Below, one piece after another: positions 9,730 through 18,760 of a stretch of 64,000 nucleotides of DNA (the first letter of the stretch is position 1; each line of letters begins with the position of its first letter). Below the pieces are notes generated by a model that saw only the letters and a list, made by a program, of their open reading frames with translations, did no database searches and had not been told where the DNA came from. The position numbers were made by a program, and so were the translations under genes. Source of the DNA: JAOZTV01 sp965371805 (lineage in GTDB: Bacteria; Acidobacteriota; Aminicenantia; UBA2199); contig CBDUZW010000004.1 of NCBI GenBank assembly GCA_965371805.1, positions 83,249-147,248 of the forward strand, given 5' to 3'.

Positions 9730-9758
9730 ATAATATCATAAGAGCGTTTTAGAGTCAA
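9730..9758 (-). promoter_or_regulatory. Promoter for the MBOAT/SGNH pair
   Basis: On the minus strand, TTGACT (9753-9758), 17 bases, TATTAT (9730-9735). Apart from this and the rocD promoter, the 368-base gap 9596-9963 shows nothing else I can name. Confidence 0.5.
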
Positions 9759-9898
9759 TTCTGTGATTGATCTTATTACAGTTTTTACTTTTCAATAATC
9801 TGTGTTTTATAAATTTAAGAAATATGAACCCTTAAAAAAGAAATAATTAAAAATTCCAAAAATATATAATAAAACCATAAAATACTTGTAAATATCTA

Positions 9899-9926
9899 TT
9901 GACGATCACGTTTAAATTGGTACAAT
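9899..9926 (+). promoter_or_regulatory. Promoter of the rocD operon
   Basis: TTGACG (9899-9904), 16 bases, TACAAT (9921-9926) with an upstream TGG extension. AGAGGTGA at 9953-9960 is a good ribosome site for ATG 9964. Confidence 0.6.
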
Positions 9927-9963
9927 GTATAATAAATAATTAAAATTAAAAAAGAGGTGAAAA

Positions 9964-11169
9964 ATGGGAAAATTAGGATCAGATCAATTAATGGAGATGG
10001 AACATAAGTTTGGTGCTCATAATTATCATCCTTTGGAAGTAGTTATATCCAGGGCAGAAGGTATTTGGGTTGAAAATCCAGAAGGGGAAAAATTTATTGA
10101 TATGCTCAGTGCATATTCAGCAGTAAATCAGGGACATAGACATCCAAAAATAATTAAAGCATTAAAAGACCAGGCAGATATATTAACACTTACTTCAAGG
10201 GCATTTTTTAACGACAAATGGCCTGTCTTTGCTAAAAAACTTTCAGAGCTAACAAAGAAGGAAATGATCTTGCCGATGAATACGGGTGCCGAAGCAGTTG
10301 AAACGGCAATAAAAACTATGAGAAAATGGGGATACCTAAAAAAAGGTGTAAAGAAAGACCAGGCTGAGATCATTGTATTTGATGAGAATTTTCATGGTAG
10401 AACAACTACTATAGTCTCTTTTTCAACAGATCCTGTTGCAAAAGATAATTATGGTCCATTTACTCCTGGATTCAAGATTGTTGCATACAATGATCTGGAT
10501 GCAGTTAAGAATGCAATTAATGAAAATACAGTTGGTATTCTTGTTGAGCCTATTCAGGGAGAAGCAGGAGTTGTAGTTCCTGATGATGGGTTTTTAAAAG
10601 GATTGTCCAGCTTATCCAAAGAAAACAACTTCTTATTAGCAGTTGATGAAGTACAGACTGGATTCGCAAGAACAGGAAAAATGTTCGCTTTTATGTATGA
10701 GGGAATTGATCCTGATATTATTATTATGGGGAAAGCTCTTGGCGGAGGCGTTTTCCCGGTTAGTGCAGTTGCTGCAAATGAAGATGTACTGGGAGTATTT
10801 AAACCAGGTTCACATGGCTCAACATTTGGTGGAAATCCACTAGGTTGTGCTGTCGCTATTGCTTCTATTGATGTACTTCTTGATGAAAATTTGGTTGAAA
10901 AATCATATGAACTTGGGAAATATTTTATGGAGCAATTAGAAAGCTTGAAATCTGATAAGATCAAACTTGTCAGAGGCAGGGGTTTATTGATAGGAATCGT
11001 TTTAAATGAATCTGCAGGAAAAGCCAGACAATATACAAGTGCATTAAAGGATAAAGGTCTTCTGTGCAAGGAAACACATGACTGGATTATCCGATTTGCG
11101 CCACCACTTGTAATTACTAAAGAAGATATCGATTATGCAATAGAAAAGATCCGGGAAGTATTAGGATAA
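9964..11169 (+). CDS. rocD: Ornithine aminotransferase (class III, PLP-dependent)
   Basis: The protein has 401 residues, the usual length for bacterial RocD. Family landmarks are GAHNYHPLEVVISRAEG at the N-terminus, DMLSAYSAVNQGHRHP, MNTGAEAVETA (PLP phosphate loop), NFHGRT, VDEVQTGFARTG (Asp to the pyridine N), and IIMGKALGGGVFPVSA with the Schiff-base Lys. The C-terminus has CKETHD and IRFAPPLVI as in known ornithine aminotransferases. It would interconvert ornithine plus 2-oxo acid with glutamate semialdehyde plus amino acid. It is followed after only seven bases by a PseG-like gene, so the physiological role may lie in that operon rather than in arginine breakdown. Confidence 0.9.
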   Translation: MGKLGSDQLMEMEHKFGAHNYHPLEVVISRAEGIWVENPEGEKFIDMLSAYSAVNQGHRHPKIIKALKDQADILTLTSRAFFNDKWPVFAKKLSELTKKEMILPMNTGAEAVETAIKTMRKWGYLKKGVKKDQAEIIVFDENFHGRTTTIVSFSTDPVAKDNYGPFTPGFKIVAYNDLDAVKNAINENTVGILVEPIQGEAGVVVPDDGFLKGLSSLSKENNFLLAVDEVQTGFARTGKMFAFMYEGIDPDIIIMGKALGGGVFPVSAVAANEDVLGVFKPGSHGSTFGGNPLGCAVAIASIDVLLDENLVEKSYELGKYFMEQLESLKSDKIKLVRGRGLLIGIVLNESAGKARQYTSALKDKGLLCKETHDWIIRFAPPLVITKEDIDYAIEKIREVLG

Positions 11170-11176
11170 ATATTCA

Positions 11177-12157
11177 ATGATAATATTCAGGACGCAAGTT
11201 TCTGAGGAGATCGGATTTGGTCACATTAAGAGATCTGCTTATCTTGCGTCCCTGATTAAAAAAAAGAACGATGTTCTTTTTGTATTTAAAAAAGATAAGT
11301 CCGCGATCCGATTTCTTGATGAAAAAAAATTCAAATATATCCTTTCAAAAAACTTAGATCAGCTAAATTGGGATCAGGTTACTGGTATTGTGTTTGATAT
11401 ACGGACAATAGGACAACAGGATAGTGATATCCTTAGGATTGCTAAAGAAAAGAAAATAAAAACTGTTCAAATAACCGAACTTGGATTATGCCAGCTTGAG
11501 GTTGATGTATTAATAAACTGCTCTAGTGATGTAATTGAACCATTATCCGGAGTGGCAGGTAATGTGTTAAACGGACCTCAATTTTCTATAATGCACCATA
11601 AATTTATTCATTTTAATAATATCAACAAAAAATACAGGAAAAATGTTAAAAATATATTGATTTCTCTTGGTGGTGGGGTGAAGTATCGACAATTAAGAGA
11701 TATTATAGATATATTATATAGAAACAATTATAAGCTAAAGCTGACTGGCGGTTATTATTTAAAAAAATCAGCAAGAAAAATATTAAAAAGGATATATCCA
11801 AAAATAAAATTTGTCGGGATTGTTGAATCTCTCGCAAGGCCTCTATATGAGACAGATATTGCTGTTATTGCTGCAGGGACGACTTCCTATGAAGCTGCGG
11901 CTGTAGGGACCCCGGCGCTTTATTTTTTTTATAATAAGGAACAGGAGTTTACTGCTGACTCTTTGGAAAAAGCAGGCTTAGGAATAAAAATTTCTAATTT
12001 GAAGAATTCTTATAAAGAAAAACTATTAAATGTATTGGATAGTATTACAATGGAAGATAGGGCTTTAATGGGAACTAAAGGTAAACAACTTGTTTTTGGA
12101 AATGGTGTTTATAAAATTATAGATTCGCTTGCAAAAATGGAGTTTATAAAAAAATGA
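11177..12157 (+). CDS. PseG/SpsG-like GT-B fold protein (UDP-sugar hydrolase or glycosyltransferase-like)
   Basis: The 326-residue protein starts with an N-terminal EEIGFGHIKRSAYLASLI, close to the Gly-x-Gly-His-x-x-R-x-x-x-L motif of PseG and SpsG proteins. The C-terminal half has ISLGGG, then AVIAAGTTSYEAAAVGTP, the nucleotide-sugar binding signature of the MurG-like GT-B fold. PseG removes UDP from an altropyranose intermediate of pseudaminic acid synthesis; SpsG acts in spore-coat sugar synthesis. No PseB/C/H/I genes are nearby, so the pseudaminate role is not supported here. It is translationally linked to the ATP-grasp gene by a four-base ATGA overlap. Confidence 0.65.
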   Translation: MIIFRTQVSEEIGFGHIKRSAYLASLIKKKNDVLFVFKKDKSAIRFLDEKKFKYILSKNLDQLNWDQVTGIVFDIRTIGQQDSDILRIAKEKKIKTVQITELGLCQLEVDVLINCSSDVIEPLSGVAGNVLNGPQFSIMHHKFIHFNNINKKYRKNVKNILISLGGGVKYRQLRDIIDILYRNNYKLKLTGGYYLKKSARKILKRIYPKIKFVGIVESLARPLYETDIAVIAAGTTSYEAAAVGTPALYFFYNKEQEFTADSLEKAGLGIKISNLKNSYKEKLLNVLDSITMEDRALMGTKGKQLVFGNGVYKIIDSLAKMEFIKK

Positions 12158-13137
12158 GTTTTTCTGTTATTATTACCGCAGCTTCAAGAAGGGTTGCTCT
12201 TGTAAAAAGTTTTAAAAATGCTCTAAAAGGTACAAATGGTAAGGTCATAGCTGTAGATTATGATATGTATTCCTCAGCATTGTTTTTTGCAGATGAATAT
12301 TATAAAGTGCCTCTAGTAAATGATAAAGATTATATTAGTTCTATTCAGAAGATAGCACAGAAAGAAAATGTTAAACTCGTAATACCAACGATAGATCAGG
12401 AACTTTTATTATGGTCGGAAGTTAAGGAGAGTTTCGAAGAAATCGGAATTTCGGTTTCTATATCTCCAAAAGATACAATTAAAATTTGCGGGGATAAATT
12501 AAACACTTATGATTTTTTTGTAAAAAACGGTCTTCCTTTTCCAGAATCCTTTGATTCTACTGATTTGCCTGATAACTTGAAATTTCCACTTTTTATTAAG
12601 CCAAGAATGGGGAGAGGAAGTGTTGATTCAATTCAGATAAATGATTGGGAAGATCTTAATTTTCATATTAAAAAAATTTCAGACCCAATAATTTCAGAAT
12701 TTCTTGAGGGAGATGAATTCACAACAGATGCTCTGTTCTCAAAAGATGGAAAATTACTTAGATGTGTTCATAGGTATAGACTTGTTGTAAGGGCAGGTGT
12801 GTCTGACAGAGGCAAAACATTTAAAAATGTTGAGCTTACAGAATATATTGTTAAAATTGGGAATCTATTGAAACTTGAGGGTGCAATAAACATTCAGGGT
12901 AAAATCAAGGATAAAACTATAAAATTTTTTGAAATTAATCCAAGGTACTCCGGTGGCATTCAACTTACAATTGCTTCAGGAGTAAATTTTGCAAAAATAC
13001 TTATTGATGAATTGAAAGGCAAAAACCATATACCAGATTTATATAATTATGATGAAGGGATTATTATGACCAGTTTTGAGGACAGCCTTTTTCTTGATCA
13101 GGAAGGCAATATCAGCAAAATCCAAAATTATGAGTAA
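12154..13137 (+). CDS. ATP-grasp family ligase, CarB-like
   Basis: The 327-residue protein has an N-terminal pre-ATP-grasp Rossmann segment (ITAASRRVALVKSFKNAL), a central IPTIDQELLLW typical of CarB-like ATP-grasp proteins, an ATP-binding PLFIKPRMGRGSV loop with the phosphate-contacting Lys, EFLEGDEFTTD, and a metal-binding FFEINPRYSGG near residue 270. Relatives include PylC-type and other amide/peptide ligases that activate a carboxylate as acyl phosphate. It is the last gene of the rocD operon. The substrate could be an amino acid or an amino sugar; nothing in the sequence decides it. Confidence 0.75.
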   Translation: MSFSVIITAASRRVALVKSFKNALKGTNGKVIAVDYDMYSSALFFADEYYKVPLVNDKDYISSIQKIAQKENVKLVIPTIDQELLLWSEVKESFEEIGISVSISPKDTIKICGDKLNTYDFFVKNGLPFPESFDSTDLPDNLKFPLFIKPRMGRGSVDSIQINDWEDLNFHIKKISDPIISEFLEGDEFTTDALFSKDGKLLRCVHRYRLVVRAGVSDRGKTFKNVELTEYIVKIGNLLKLEGAINIQGKIKDKTIKFFEINPRYSGGIQLTIASGVNFAKILIDELKGKNHIPDLYNYDEGIIMTSFEDSLFLDQEGNISKIQNYE

Positions 13138-13152
13138 AAAATAAAATATTAA

Positions 13153-13181
13153 TTGACTTTTTATTTTTTTAATTTTATATT
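13153..13181 (+). promoter_or_regulatory. Promoter of the STAS-cheA-cheR-cheB operon
   Basis: TTGACT (13153-13158), 17 bases, TATATT (13176-13181). A better TATAAT at 13187 would leave a 28-base spacer. GGGGGTTAG precedes the STAS start codon. Confidence 0.55.
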
Positions 13182-13227
13182 AATTGTATAATGGAATATA
13201 AAAAATATATTCGGGGGTTAGAAGCTT

Positions 13228-13581
13228 ATGAGTAATTTGAAAGTTATTAAAGAAAAAAAATCGGATACTTTAGTCTTCTCCGAGAAACTTCTTAAAGAAG
13301 ATATAAGGGAATTGAAAAAGGAAATCTTAGCTTCTATAGATAGAGCTGAGAAGATAACTATTAAATTTGATGGATTAAAAGAAACAGACATATTTTTTGT
13401 TCAATTATTATGTGCTGCCCATAAATATGCAGTCAAAAAAAAAAAAAATCTGGAGATCTCGGAAGCTCTTCCTGAACAATTGAAGACTGTTCTTGAAAAC
13501 TATGGTTTTTATAGGGAAAAAGGCTGTATTAAAGAGAAAGAAGATGACTGTTTTTGGTTTAAAGAGGTGACAAATGTCTGA
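13228..13581 (+). CDS. Small STAS-domain-like protein of the chemotaxis operon
   Basis: The 117-residue protein has a predicted beta-alpha pattern and a central ITIKFDGLKETDIFFVQLL followed by a helix AAHKYAVKKKK, as in STAS/MlaB-type anti-sigma-antagonist folds. The phosphorylated Ser of SpoIIAA is replaced by Asp-Ile (TDIFF), so it may be non-phosphorylatable or phosphomimetic. It overlaps cheA by eight bases. Bases 13435-13448 are an uninterrupted run of 14 A inside the gene, a slippage-prone site. STAS proteins next to CheA occur in several chemosensory clusters; the role here is inferred. Confidence 0.65.
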   Translation: MSNLKVIKEKKSDTLVFSEKLLKEDIRELKKEILASIDRAEKITIKFDGLKETDIFFVQLLCAAHKYAVKKKKNLEISEALPEQLKTVLENYGFYREKGCIKEKEDDCFWFKEVTNV

Positions 13582-15730
13582 TGAAATAGAAGAGTTTGGA
13601 GAGATATTCAAAGAAGAAACATATGAATTGTTAATTGAGTTAGAAAATTCACTTATGGAATTGGAAGGTGAACCTGAAAACATAGAGTTGATTGGAAGTA
13701 TATTTCGGGCATTACATACTATAAAAGGTTCTGGAGCTATGTTTGGTTTTGAAACGATATCGGCTTTTGCACATCAGGTAGAGAATGTATTCGACCTTGT
13801 TAGAGAAGGATCTATAAAGGTTACAAAAGATTTGATAGGATATACTTTGCAGGCAAAAGATTTTATTCGTGAAATTGTTGAATCTACCGATTTAACTTCT
13901 GATCAGGAGGATATGAAAAACGATATTCTAACTAAATTGAAGGACTATAGTGATAAGAACTCTTCTGATAAGCACAGTATTGAAAAAAAGGTAGATGAGA
14001 AAGAGGGAGAAACAATAGAGCCTGAAAAAACAGATATGCAAAGTCTGCAGGACAATGAATTAGAAATAACTTTCAGGATTAGATTTACTCCTTCAGAAAA
14101 AATACTTCAAGGAGGGAATGATCCTGCTGCATTAATCTCTGAATTGAGAGAACTAGGAAAAAGCAGTATTGTTGTTCATGTGAATTCAATTCCTGATTTA
14201 GATGAGATTCAACCGGATTATTGCTATATCTACTGGGATATTCTTCTTACAACTAATCAAAGTCTTGATACTATAAAAGATATATTCATATTTCTTGATG
14301 AAGAGTCTAAGGTTCAAATAGATATAATTGATGAAGGTGATGCTGAAGAAGGAGACTATAAGAAACTAGGACATATTCTTGTAGAGAAAGGTGATCTGTC
14401 GATTGAAGAAATGAAGAATGCCGTTTCCAAACAGCCGAAGTTTGGCGAGATTCTGGTTGAAAAAGGAATAGCTGAGCCTGAAAAGATTGTATCAGCCTTA
14501 ATGGAACAGAAACATGTCAGGGAGGTTAGAAAGGAAAGAACTGATAAGACCGTATCGGCTTCTCTCAGAGTGTCTTCTGTAAAAGTTGATAAACTTGTAG
14601 ATCTGGTAGGAGAAATGGTCACAGCTCAGGCTAGATTAGCACAGATAAGTATCAATGTTGGTGATAATGAGCTAGTAGGTTTATCAGAAGATATAGAAAG
14701 ATTAATTTGGGAATTGAGAGACAATACAATGGAAATGCGGATGCTGCCTTTTGGCAGTACCTTTGGCCGATTTAGAAGACTGGTCAGGGATCTATCTGAA
14801 AATCTAAATAAGGATATAGAATTGACTACTCTTGGTGGAGAAACTGAACTTGATAAAACGGTAATTGAAAAACTGGGAGATCCACTGACTCATATTATCA
14901 GAAACTGTCTTGATCACGGAATAGAGGAACCAGATGAAAGGGTAAAAAAAGGCAAACCAAAGCAAGGGACAATACATCTTTCTGCTTATCATTCAGGTGC
15001 AAATGTTATAATACAAATAAGCGATGATGGCGCAGGATTAGATCTTGAAAGGATTGAAAAAAAAGCTATCAGCAAGGGATTAGTGCCTACAGACAGAAAA
15101 TTATCAACCAAAGAGATTAGCGGTTTGATATTTGAACCGGGTTTTTCGACAGCACAGGAAGTAACCGATGTTTCAGGCAGGGGTGTTGGCATGGATGTCG
15201 TGAAGAAGAATATAAACCTGCTGCGCGGATTAATTGATGTTGATAGTGAGTCTGGTAAAGGAACTACTATAAAACTTAAAATACCTTTAACATTGGCAAT
15301 TATTGATGGTCTATTGGTTGCGATTGAAAATGAAAAATTTGTTTTACCATTATCAATGGTTGAGGAATGTATAGAAATTAAATATAGTGATATAGAGAAT
15401 GCAAATGGAAGAAATTTTGTAAAAAGAAGAGGTGAGTTGATCCCTTATATTAATCTTAGAGAAGTTTTTAAATTAAAGGATGAAATTCCTCTTTTGCAAC
15501 AAGTTGTAATAACCAATATTGATAATGAAAGGATTGGATTTGTGGTTGACACTGTTATTGGAGGTCATCAAACTGTCATAAAATCTTTAGGGTCAATATA
15601 TAAAGACATTGATGGTGTTTCAGGTGCAACAATACTGGGAGATGGTACAATTGCACTTATTCTTGATGCACTTAAAATCATTAATAATGCTGAATTGGAT
15701 AAGTTAAATAAAGATAAAAAGACTGGGTAA
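13574..15730 (+). CDS. cheA: Chemotaxis histidine kinase CheA with an internal MshEN-like motif pair
   Basis: The 718-residue protein has, in order: an N-terminal HPt domain with the phospho-His at residue 48 (LHTIKGSGAMFG); a P2-like CheY/CheB-binding region about 160-260; an insert about 264-312 of two 24-residue units each with the pattern LGxxLVExG (or FG) and ending in Gln; the dimerisation helix pair (VDKLVDLVGEMV); the ATPase domain (N box HIIRNCLDHG, G1 DDGAGLD, F box GFSTA, G2 GRGVGMDVV); and a C-terminal CheW-like domain. The insert resembles the MshEN c-di-GMP-binding motif. No cheW or receptor gene is seen in the window. Confidence 0.93.
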   Translation: MSDEIEEFGEIFKEETYELLIELENSLMELEGEPENIELIGSIFRALHTIKGSGAMFGFETISAFAHQVENVFDLVREGSIKVTKDLIGYTLQAKDFIREIVESTDLTSDQEDMKNDILTKLKDYSDKNSSDKHSIEKKVDEKEGETIEPEKTDMQSLQDNELEITFRIRFTPSEKILQGGNDPAALISELRELGKSSIVVHVNSIPDLDEIQPDYCYIYWDILLTTNQSLDTIKDIFIFLDEESKVQIDIIDEGDAEEGDYKKLGHILVEKGDLSIEEMKNAVSKQPKFGEILVEKGIAEPEKIVSALMEQKHVREVRKERTDKTVSASLRVSSVKVDKLVDLVGEMVTAQARLAQISINVGDNELVGLSEDIERLIWELRDNTMEMRMLPFGSTFGRFRRLVRDLSENLNKDIELTTLGGETELDKTVIEKLGDPLTHIIRNCLDHGIEEPDERVKKGKPKQGTIHLSAYHSGANVIIQISDDGAGLDLERIEKKAISKGLVPTDRKLSTKEISGLIFEPGFSTAQEVTDVSGRGVGMDVVKKNINLLRGLIDVDSESGKGTTIKLKIPLTLAIIDGLLVAIENEKFVLPLSMVEECIEIKYSDIENANGRNFVKRRGELIPYINLREVFKLKDEIPLLQQVVITNIDNERIGFVVDTVIGGHQTVIKSLGSIYKDIDGVSGATILGDGTIALILDALKIINNAELDKLNKDKKTG

Positions 15731-15733
15731 ATT

Positions 15734-16606
15734 ATGGGAACAATATTAGATCCAAATACAATATATAAAGCAAAATTAAGTGAAAAGGATTTTTTAAAAC
15801 TTCAGAATATTATTCAAGGTGAATATGGGATAAAAATGCCTTTAACTAAAAAAGATATGCTTGAAGCTCGATTAAGAAAGAGACTTAAAGCTCACTCTTT
15901 TGCTAATTTCTCACAATATTGTGATTACTTATTTTCAGAAGTAGGCATGAAGGAAGAGTTAATTCATATGCTTGATATGGTCACTACTAATAAAACAGAT
16001 TTTTTTAGAGAAGCTGATCATTTTGATTTTCTTATTAAATCTGTTCTTCCCGGAATGATCACCGGTGAAGGGCTTGGAATAAACAAAAAACTTATGATCT
16101 GGAGTGCCGGGTGTTCTACTGGTGAAGAACCATATACTCTAGCAATGGTCCTTAATGAATTTAGAGAAAGGGTCCCAGGGCTTAGTTTTCAATATTTGAT
16201 TTTAGCAACTGATCTCTCTTCAAGAGTTCTTGAAAGTGCTCAAAGGGCTGTTTATCATGAGAATAAAATTGTCCCGGTTCCGAAAAATGCTAAAAATAAG
16301 TATATATTAAGAAGTAAAGACCCTTCCAAAAAATTAGTTCGGATTATTCCTGAATTAAGATCATTGATAAAATTCAGACGATTGAATTTTCTTGATAGTA
16401 ATTATGGAATGAGAGAGCCCATTGATATAGTCTTCTTTCGAAATGTCCAGATATATTTTGAAAAGGAGACACAACGTTCTATACTTTTAAAAATTTATAA
16501 TACTATGAGGCATGGAGGGTATTTATTTATTGGACATTCTGAAACTTTAAATGGGTTGGATCTCCCGTTTGAGCAAATAATACCAACAGTTTATAGAAAG
16601 GTTTAA
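15734..16606 (+). CDS. cheR: Chemotaxis protein methyltransferase CheR
   Basis: The 290-residue protein has an N-terminal helical domain with YGIKMPLTKKDMLEARLRKR, then MVTTNKTDFFREADHFDFL, the S-adenosylmethionine site WSAGCSTGEEPYTLAM, and the end motif GGYLFIGHSETL. The usual CRNVLIYF is changed to FFRNVQIYF. It transfers methyl groups to receptor glutamates. It follows cheA by three bases and precedes cheB by 19 bases, forming one operon. Confidence 0.93.
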   Translation: MGTILDPNTIYKAKLSEKDFLKLQNIIQGEYGIKMPLTKKDMLEARLRKRLKAHSFANFSQYCDYLFSEVGMKEELIHMLDMVTTNKTDFFREADHFDFLIKSVLPGMITGEGLGINKKLMIWSAGCSTGEEPYTLAMVLNEFRERVPGLSFQYLILATDLSSRVLESAQRAVYHENKIVPVPKNAKNKYILRSKDPSKKLVRIIPELRSLIKFRRLNFLDSNYGMREPIDIVFFRNVQIYFEKETQRSILLKIYNTMRHGGYLFIGHSETLNGLDLPFEQIIPTVYRKV

Positions 16607-16625
16607 CTTGAGGAGCTGACTAAGA

Positions 16626-17690
16626 ATGAGAAAAATTAAAGTTTTAATTGTTGATGATTCTGCTAGTGTTCGCCAAACTCTTAATAAAATACTCTCATCT
16701 GATCCTGAAATAGAGGTAGTAGGGACCGCCTTTGACCCGTTTAATGCGGCTGAAAAACTGGAAACTATTGTACCTGATGTAATAACACTTGATATTGAAA
16801 TGCCTCGAATGGATGGAGTTACTTTTTTAAAAAAACTAATGAGCCAGTCACCAATTCCAGTTGTAATATGCTCAAGTCTTGCTGAAAGAGGAGCTGAAAC
16901 AACTTTAAAGGCAATAGAGTATGGTGCTGTTGAGATAATTGAAAAGCCTAAAATAGGGACAAAAAATTTTTTTGAAGAATCGAAGATCATGATCTGTGAT
17001 ATTATAAAAGCTGCATCAAAGGCTAATGTAAAAAAACTCTCTAATCTAAGGAGTTCATACAATAAAAAACTTTCTGCAGATGCAATAATACCAAAATCCA
17101 GATCAGGTGCAATGTTGAAAACTACTGAAAAAATTATTGTAGTAGGTGCTTCAACAGGCGGAACTGAAGCCTTGAGGGTTTTTCTTGAATCGATGCCTTT
17201 GGACTCTCCCGGTATTGTAATCGTTCAGCATATGCCTGAAAATTTTACTAAAGCTTTCGCAAACAGGATCAATGGATTATGTGAAATAACAGTTAAAGAA
17301 GCTTCTGATAATGATACGATCATACCTGGACAAGCACTTATTGCCCCAGGCAATAAACATATGTTGCTGAAAAGAAGTGGAGCAAGATATTATGTTGATA
17401 TAAAAAAGGGACCTCTTGTTTCCAGACACAGACCTTCAGTTGATGTTCTTTTTAGATCTGCAGCAAGGTACGCAGGTAAAAATGCTGTAGGGGTTATTAT
17501 GACCGGGATGGGAGATGATGGAGCGAAGGGAATGCTTGAAATGATGGAAGCTGGAGCGTATACAATTGCTCAGGATGAAAACAGTTGCGTTGTTTTCGGG
17601 ATGCCCCAGGAGGCAATAAAACACGGTGGAGTAAAAAAGATACTTCCATTAAAGAACATTGCTCATGCCGCATTAAGGGAGTGTTTTTAA
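16626..17690 (+). CDS. cheB: Chemotaxis protein-glutamate methylesterase CheB
   Basis: The 354-residue protein has an N-terminal receiver (acidic pair VDDSA, phospho-Asp near residue 55 in LDIEMPRMDG, conserved Lys in IEKPK) and a C-terminal esterase domain with the catalytic Ser in GASTGGTEALR, His in VIVQHMPENF and Asp in MTGMGDDGAKG. The linker and length are typical. It is phosphorylated by CheA in known systems. It is the last gene of the operon, converging on mtnA with a 22-base gap. Confidence 0.95.
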   Translation: MRKIKVLIVDDSASVRQTLNKILSSDPEIEVVGTAFDPFNAAEKLETIVPDVITLDIEMPRMDGVTFLKKLMSQSPIPVVICSSLAERGAETTLKAIEYGAVEIIEKPKIGTKNFFEESKIMICDIIKAASKANVKKLSNLRSSYNKKLSADAIIPKSRSGAMLKTTEKIIVVGASTGGTEALRVFLESMPLDSPGIVIVQHMPENFTKAFANRINGLCEITVKEASDNDTIIPGQALIAPGNKHMLLKRSGARYYVDIKKGPLVSRHRPSVDVLFRSAARYAGKNAVGVIMTGMGDDGAKGMLEMMEAGAYTIAQDENSCVVFGMPQEAIKHGGVKKILPLKNIAHAALRECF

Positions 17691-17712
17691 TGCTCTTAAT
17701 AAATTCTCTTAT

Positions 17713-18729
17713 TTAAAATAGTTTTGTTATTTCTGCTTCGAATTTTGGATATAATACTTTTTTTTCTGTAATTATCGCTGTAATCATAGAATTAGGCGTT
17801 ATATCAAATGCCGGGTTAAATACTTCAGTTTCATCCATGGCTATCCTCTGCCCTCTGAAGAAGATCACTTCGTTTTTGTCCCTTTCCTCAATTGGAATAT
17901 CGGATCCTGTTTTTATTGAAATATCAATTGTTGAAGTTGGCGCTGCAATATAGAATGGGATATTATGGTGTTTTGCTAAAATTGCAATTGAATAAGTTCC
18001 AATTTTATTTGCAACATCACCATTACCTGCAATTCTGTCAGCTCCAACAACAACACTGTCTATTATACCTTTTGACATTAGATGTCCAATCATATTGTCT
18101 GTGGCAAGTTTTACTTTTATATTGTCTTTTTGAAGTTCCCATACAGTAAGTCTTGCACCCTGCAAAAAAGGTCTTGTCTCACCTGCAATAACAGAAATGT
18201 TTTTTTTGTTTTCGATTGCTGCTCTGATGACACCTAAAGCTGTTCCATATCCTGCAGTAGCTAAAGCTCCTGCATTACAATGGGTCAGAACGATCGTATT
18301 GTCTGCAAGCAGAATTTGCCCTTTTTTTCCAATGTCTTTATTTATTTCTACATCTTCTTTATCGATAATCTGAGCTTCTTTTACTATTTTTTTTTTTAAT
18401 AATTCAGGATCATGTTCATATTTATTAAAAACGCCATCCATCCTTTTTAATGCCCAAAAAAGATTTACAGCAGTAGGTCTTGTCGCAGCAATTGTATCAT
18501 GTATTTTCCTGTAATCATTTTTTAGATTACCTGTAGACTTTAATATTCCTAATGCGACCCCCATTGCAGCTGCGACTCCAATAGCCGGAGCTCCCCTGAT
18601 TACCATGGTTTTTATACTTTCTGCAACTTCTTCATAAGAGTTGTGCTCAATATAGGTCTCTTCAACAGGCAAAACCCTTTGATCGAGCATATAGACTTTA
18701 TTATTTTTCCATTCAATTATGGGGTACAT
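17713..18729 (-). CDS. mtnA: S-methyl-5-thioribose-1-phosphate isomerase
   Basis: The 338-residue protein belongs to the eIF2B/MtnA family. Motifs: RGAPAIGVAAAMGVALG near residue 45; LTHCNAGALATAGYGTALG with the catalytic Cys near 150; TRPFLQGARLT; VVGADRIAGNGDVANKIGTY with the catalytic Asp near 235; and the C-terminal PNSMITAIITE. It isomerises methylthioribose-1-phosphate to the ribulose form in methionine salvage; MtnP at 56.6 kb supplies the substrate. It follows an envelope-gene trio on the same strand by 31 bases and may be co-transcribed. A sugar-phosphate role outside salvage is possible because the later mtn genes are not in the window. Confidence 0.93.
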   Translation of the reverse strand: MYPIIEWKNNKVYMLDQRVLPVEETYIEHNSYEEVAESIKTMVIRGAPAIGVAAAMGVALGILKSTGNLKNDYRKIHDTIAATRPTAVNLFWALKRMDGVFNKYEHDPELLKKKIVKEAQIIDKEDVEINKDIGKKGQILLADNTIVLTHCNAGALATAGYGTALGVIRAAIENKKNISVIAGETRPFLQGARLTVWELQKDNIKVKLATDNMIGHLMSKGIIDSVVVGADRIAGNGDVANKIGTYSIAILAKHHNIPFYIAAPTSTIDISIKTGSDIPIEERDKNEVIFFRGQRIAMDETEVFNPAFDITPNSMITAIITEKKVLYPKFEAEITKLF

Positions 18730-18760
18730 ATCGACTTTCCTTTAATTTATTTGATATAAA

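Noticed and set aside
9596..9963. Riboswitch or small RNA upstream of rocD
   Set aside because: Only promoters are recognisable; no conserved aptamer core or stable hairpin is present.
10554..11069. 171-codon frame opposite rocD
   Set aside because: It lies entirely inside a clearly conserved enzyme gene on the other strand and shows no family resemblance or ribosome site.
13187..13192. TATAAT as -10 for the che operon
   Set aside because: The spacer to TTGACT would be 28 bases; TATATT at 13176 gives exactly 17.
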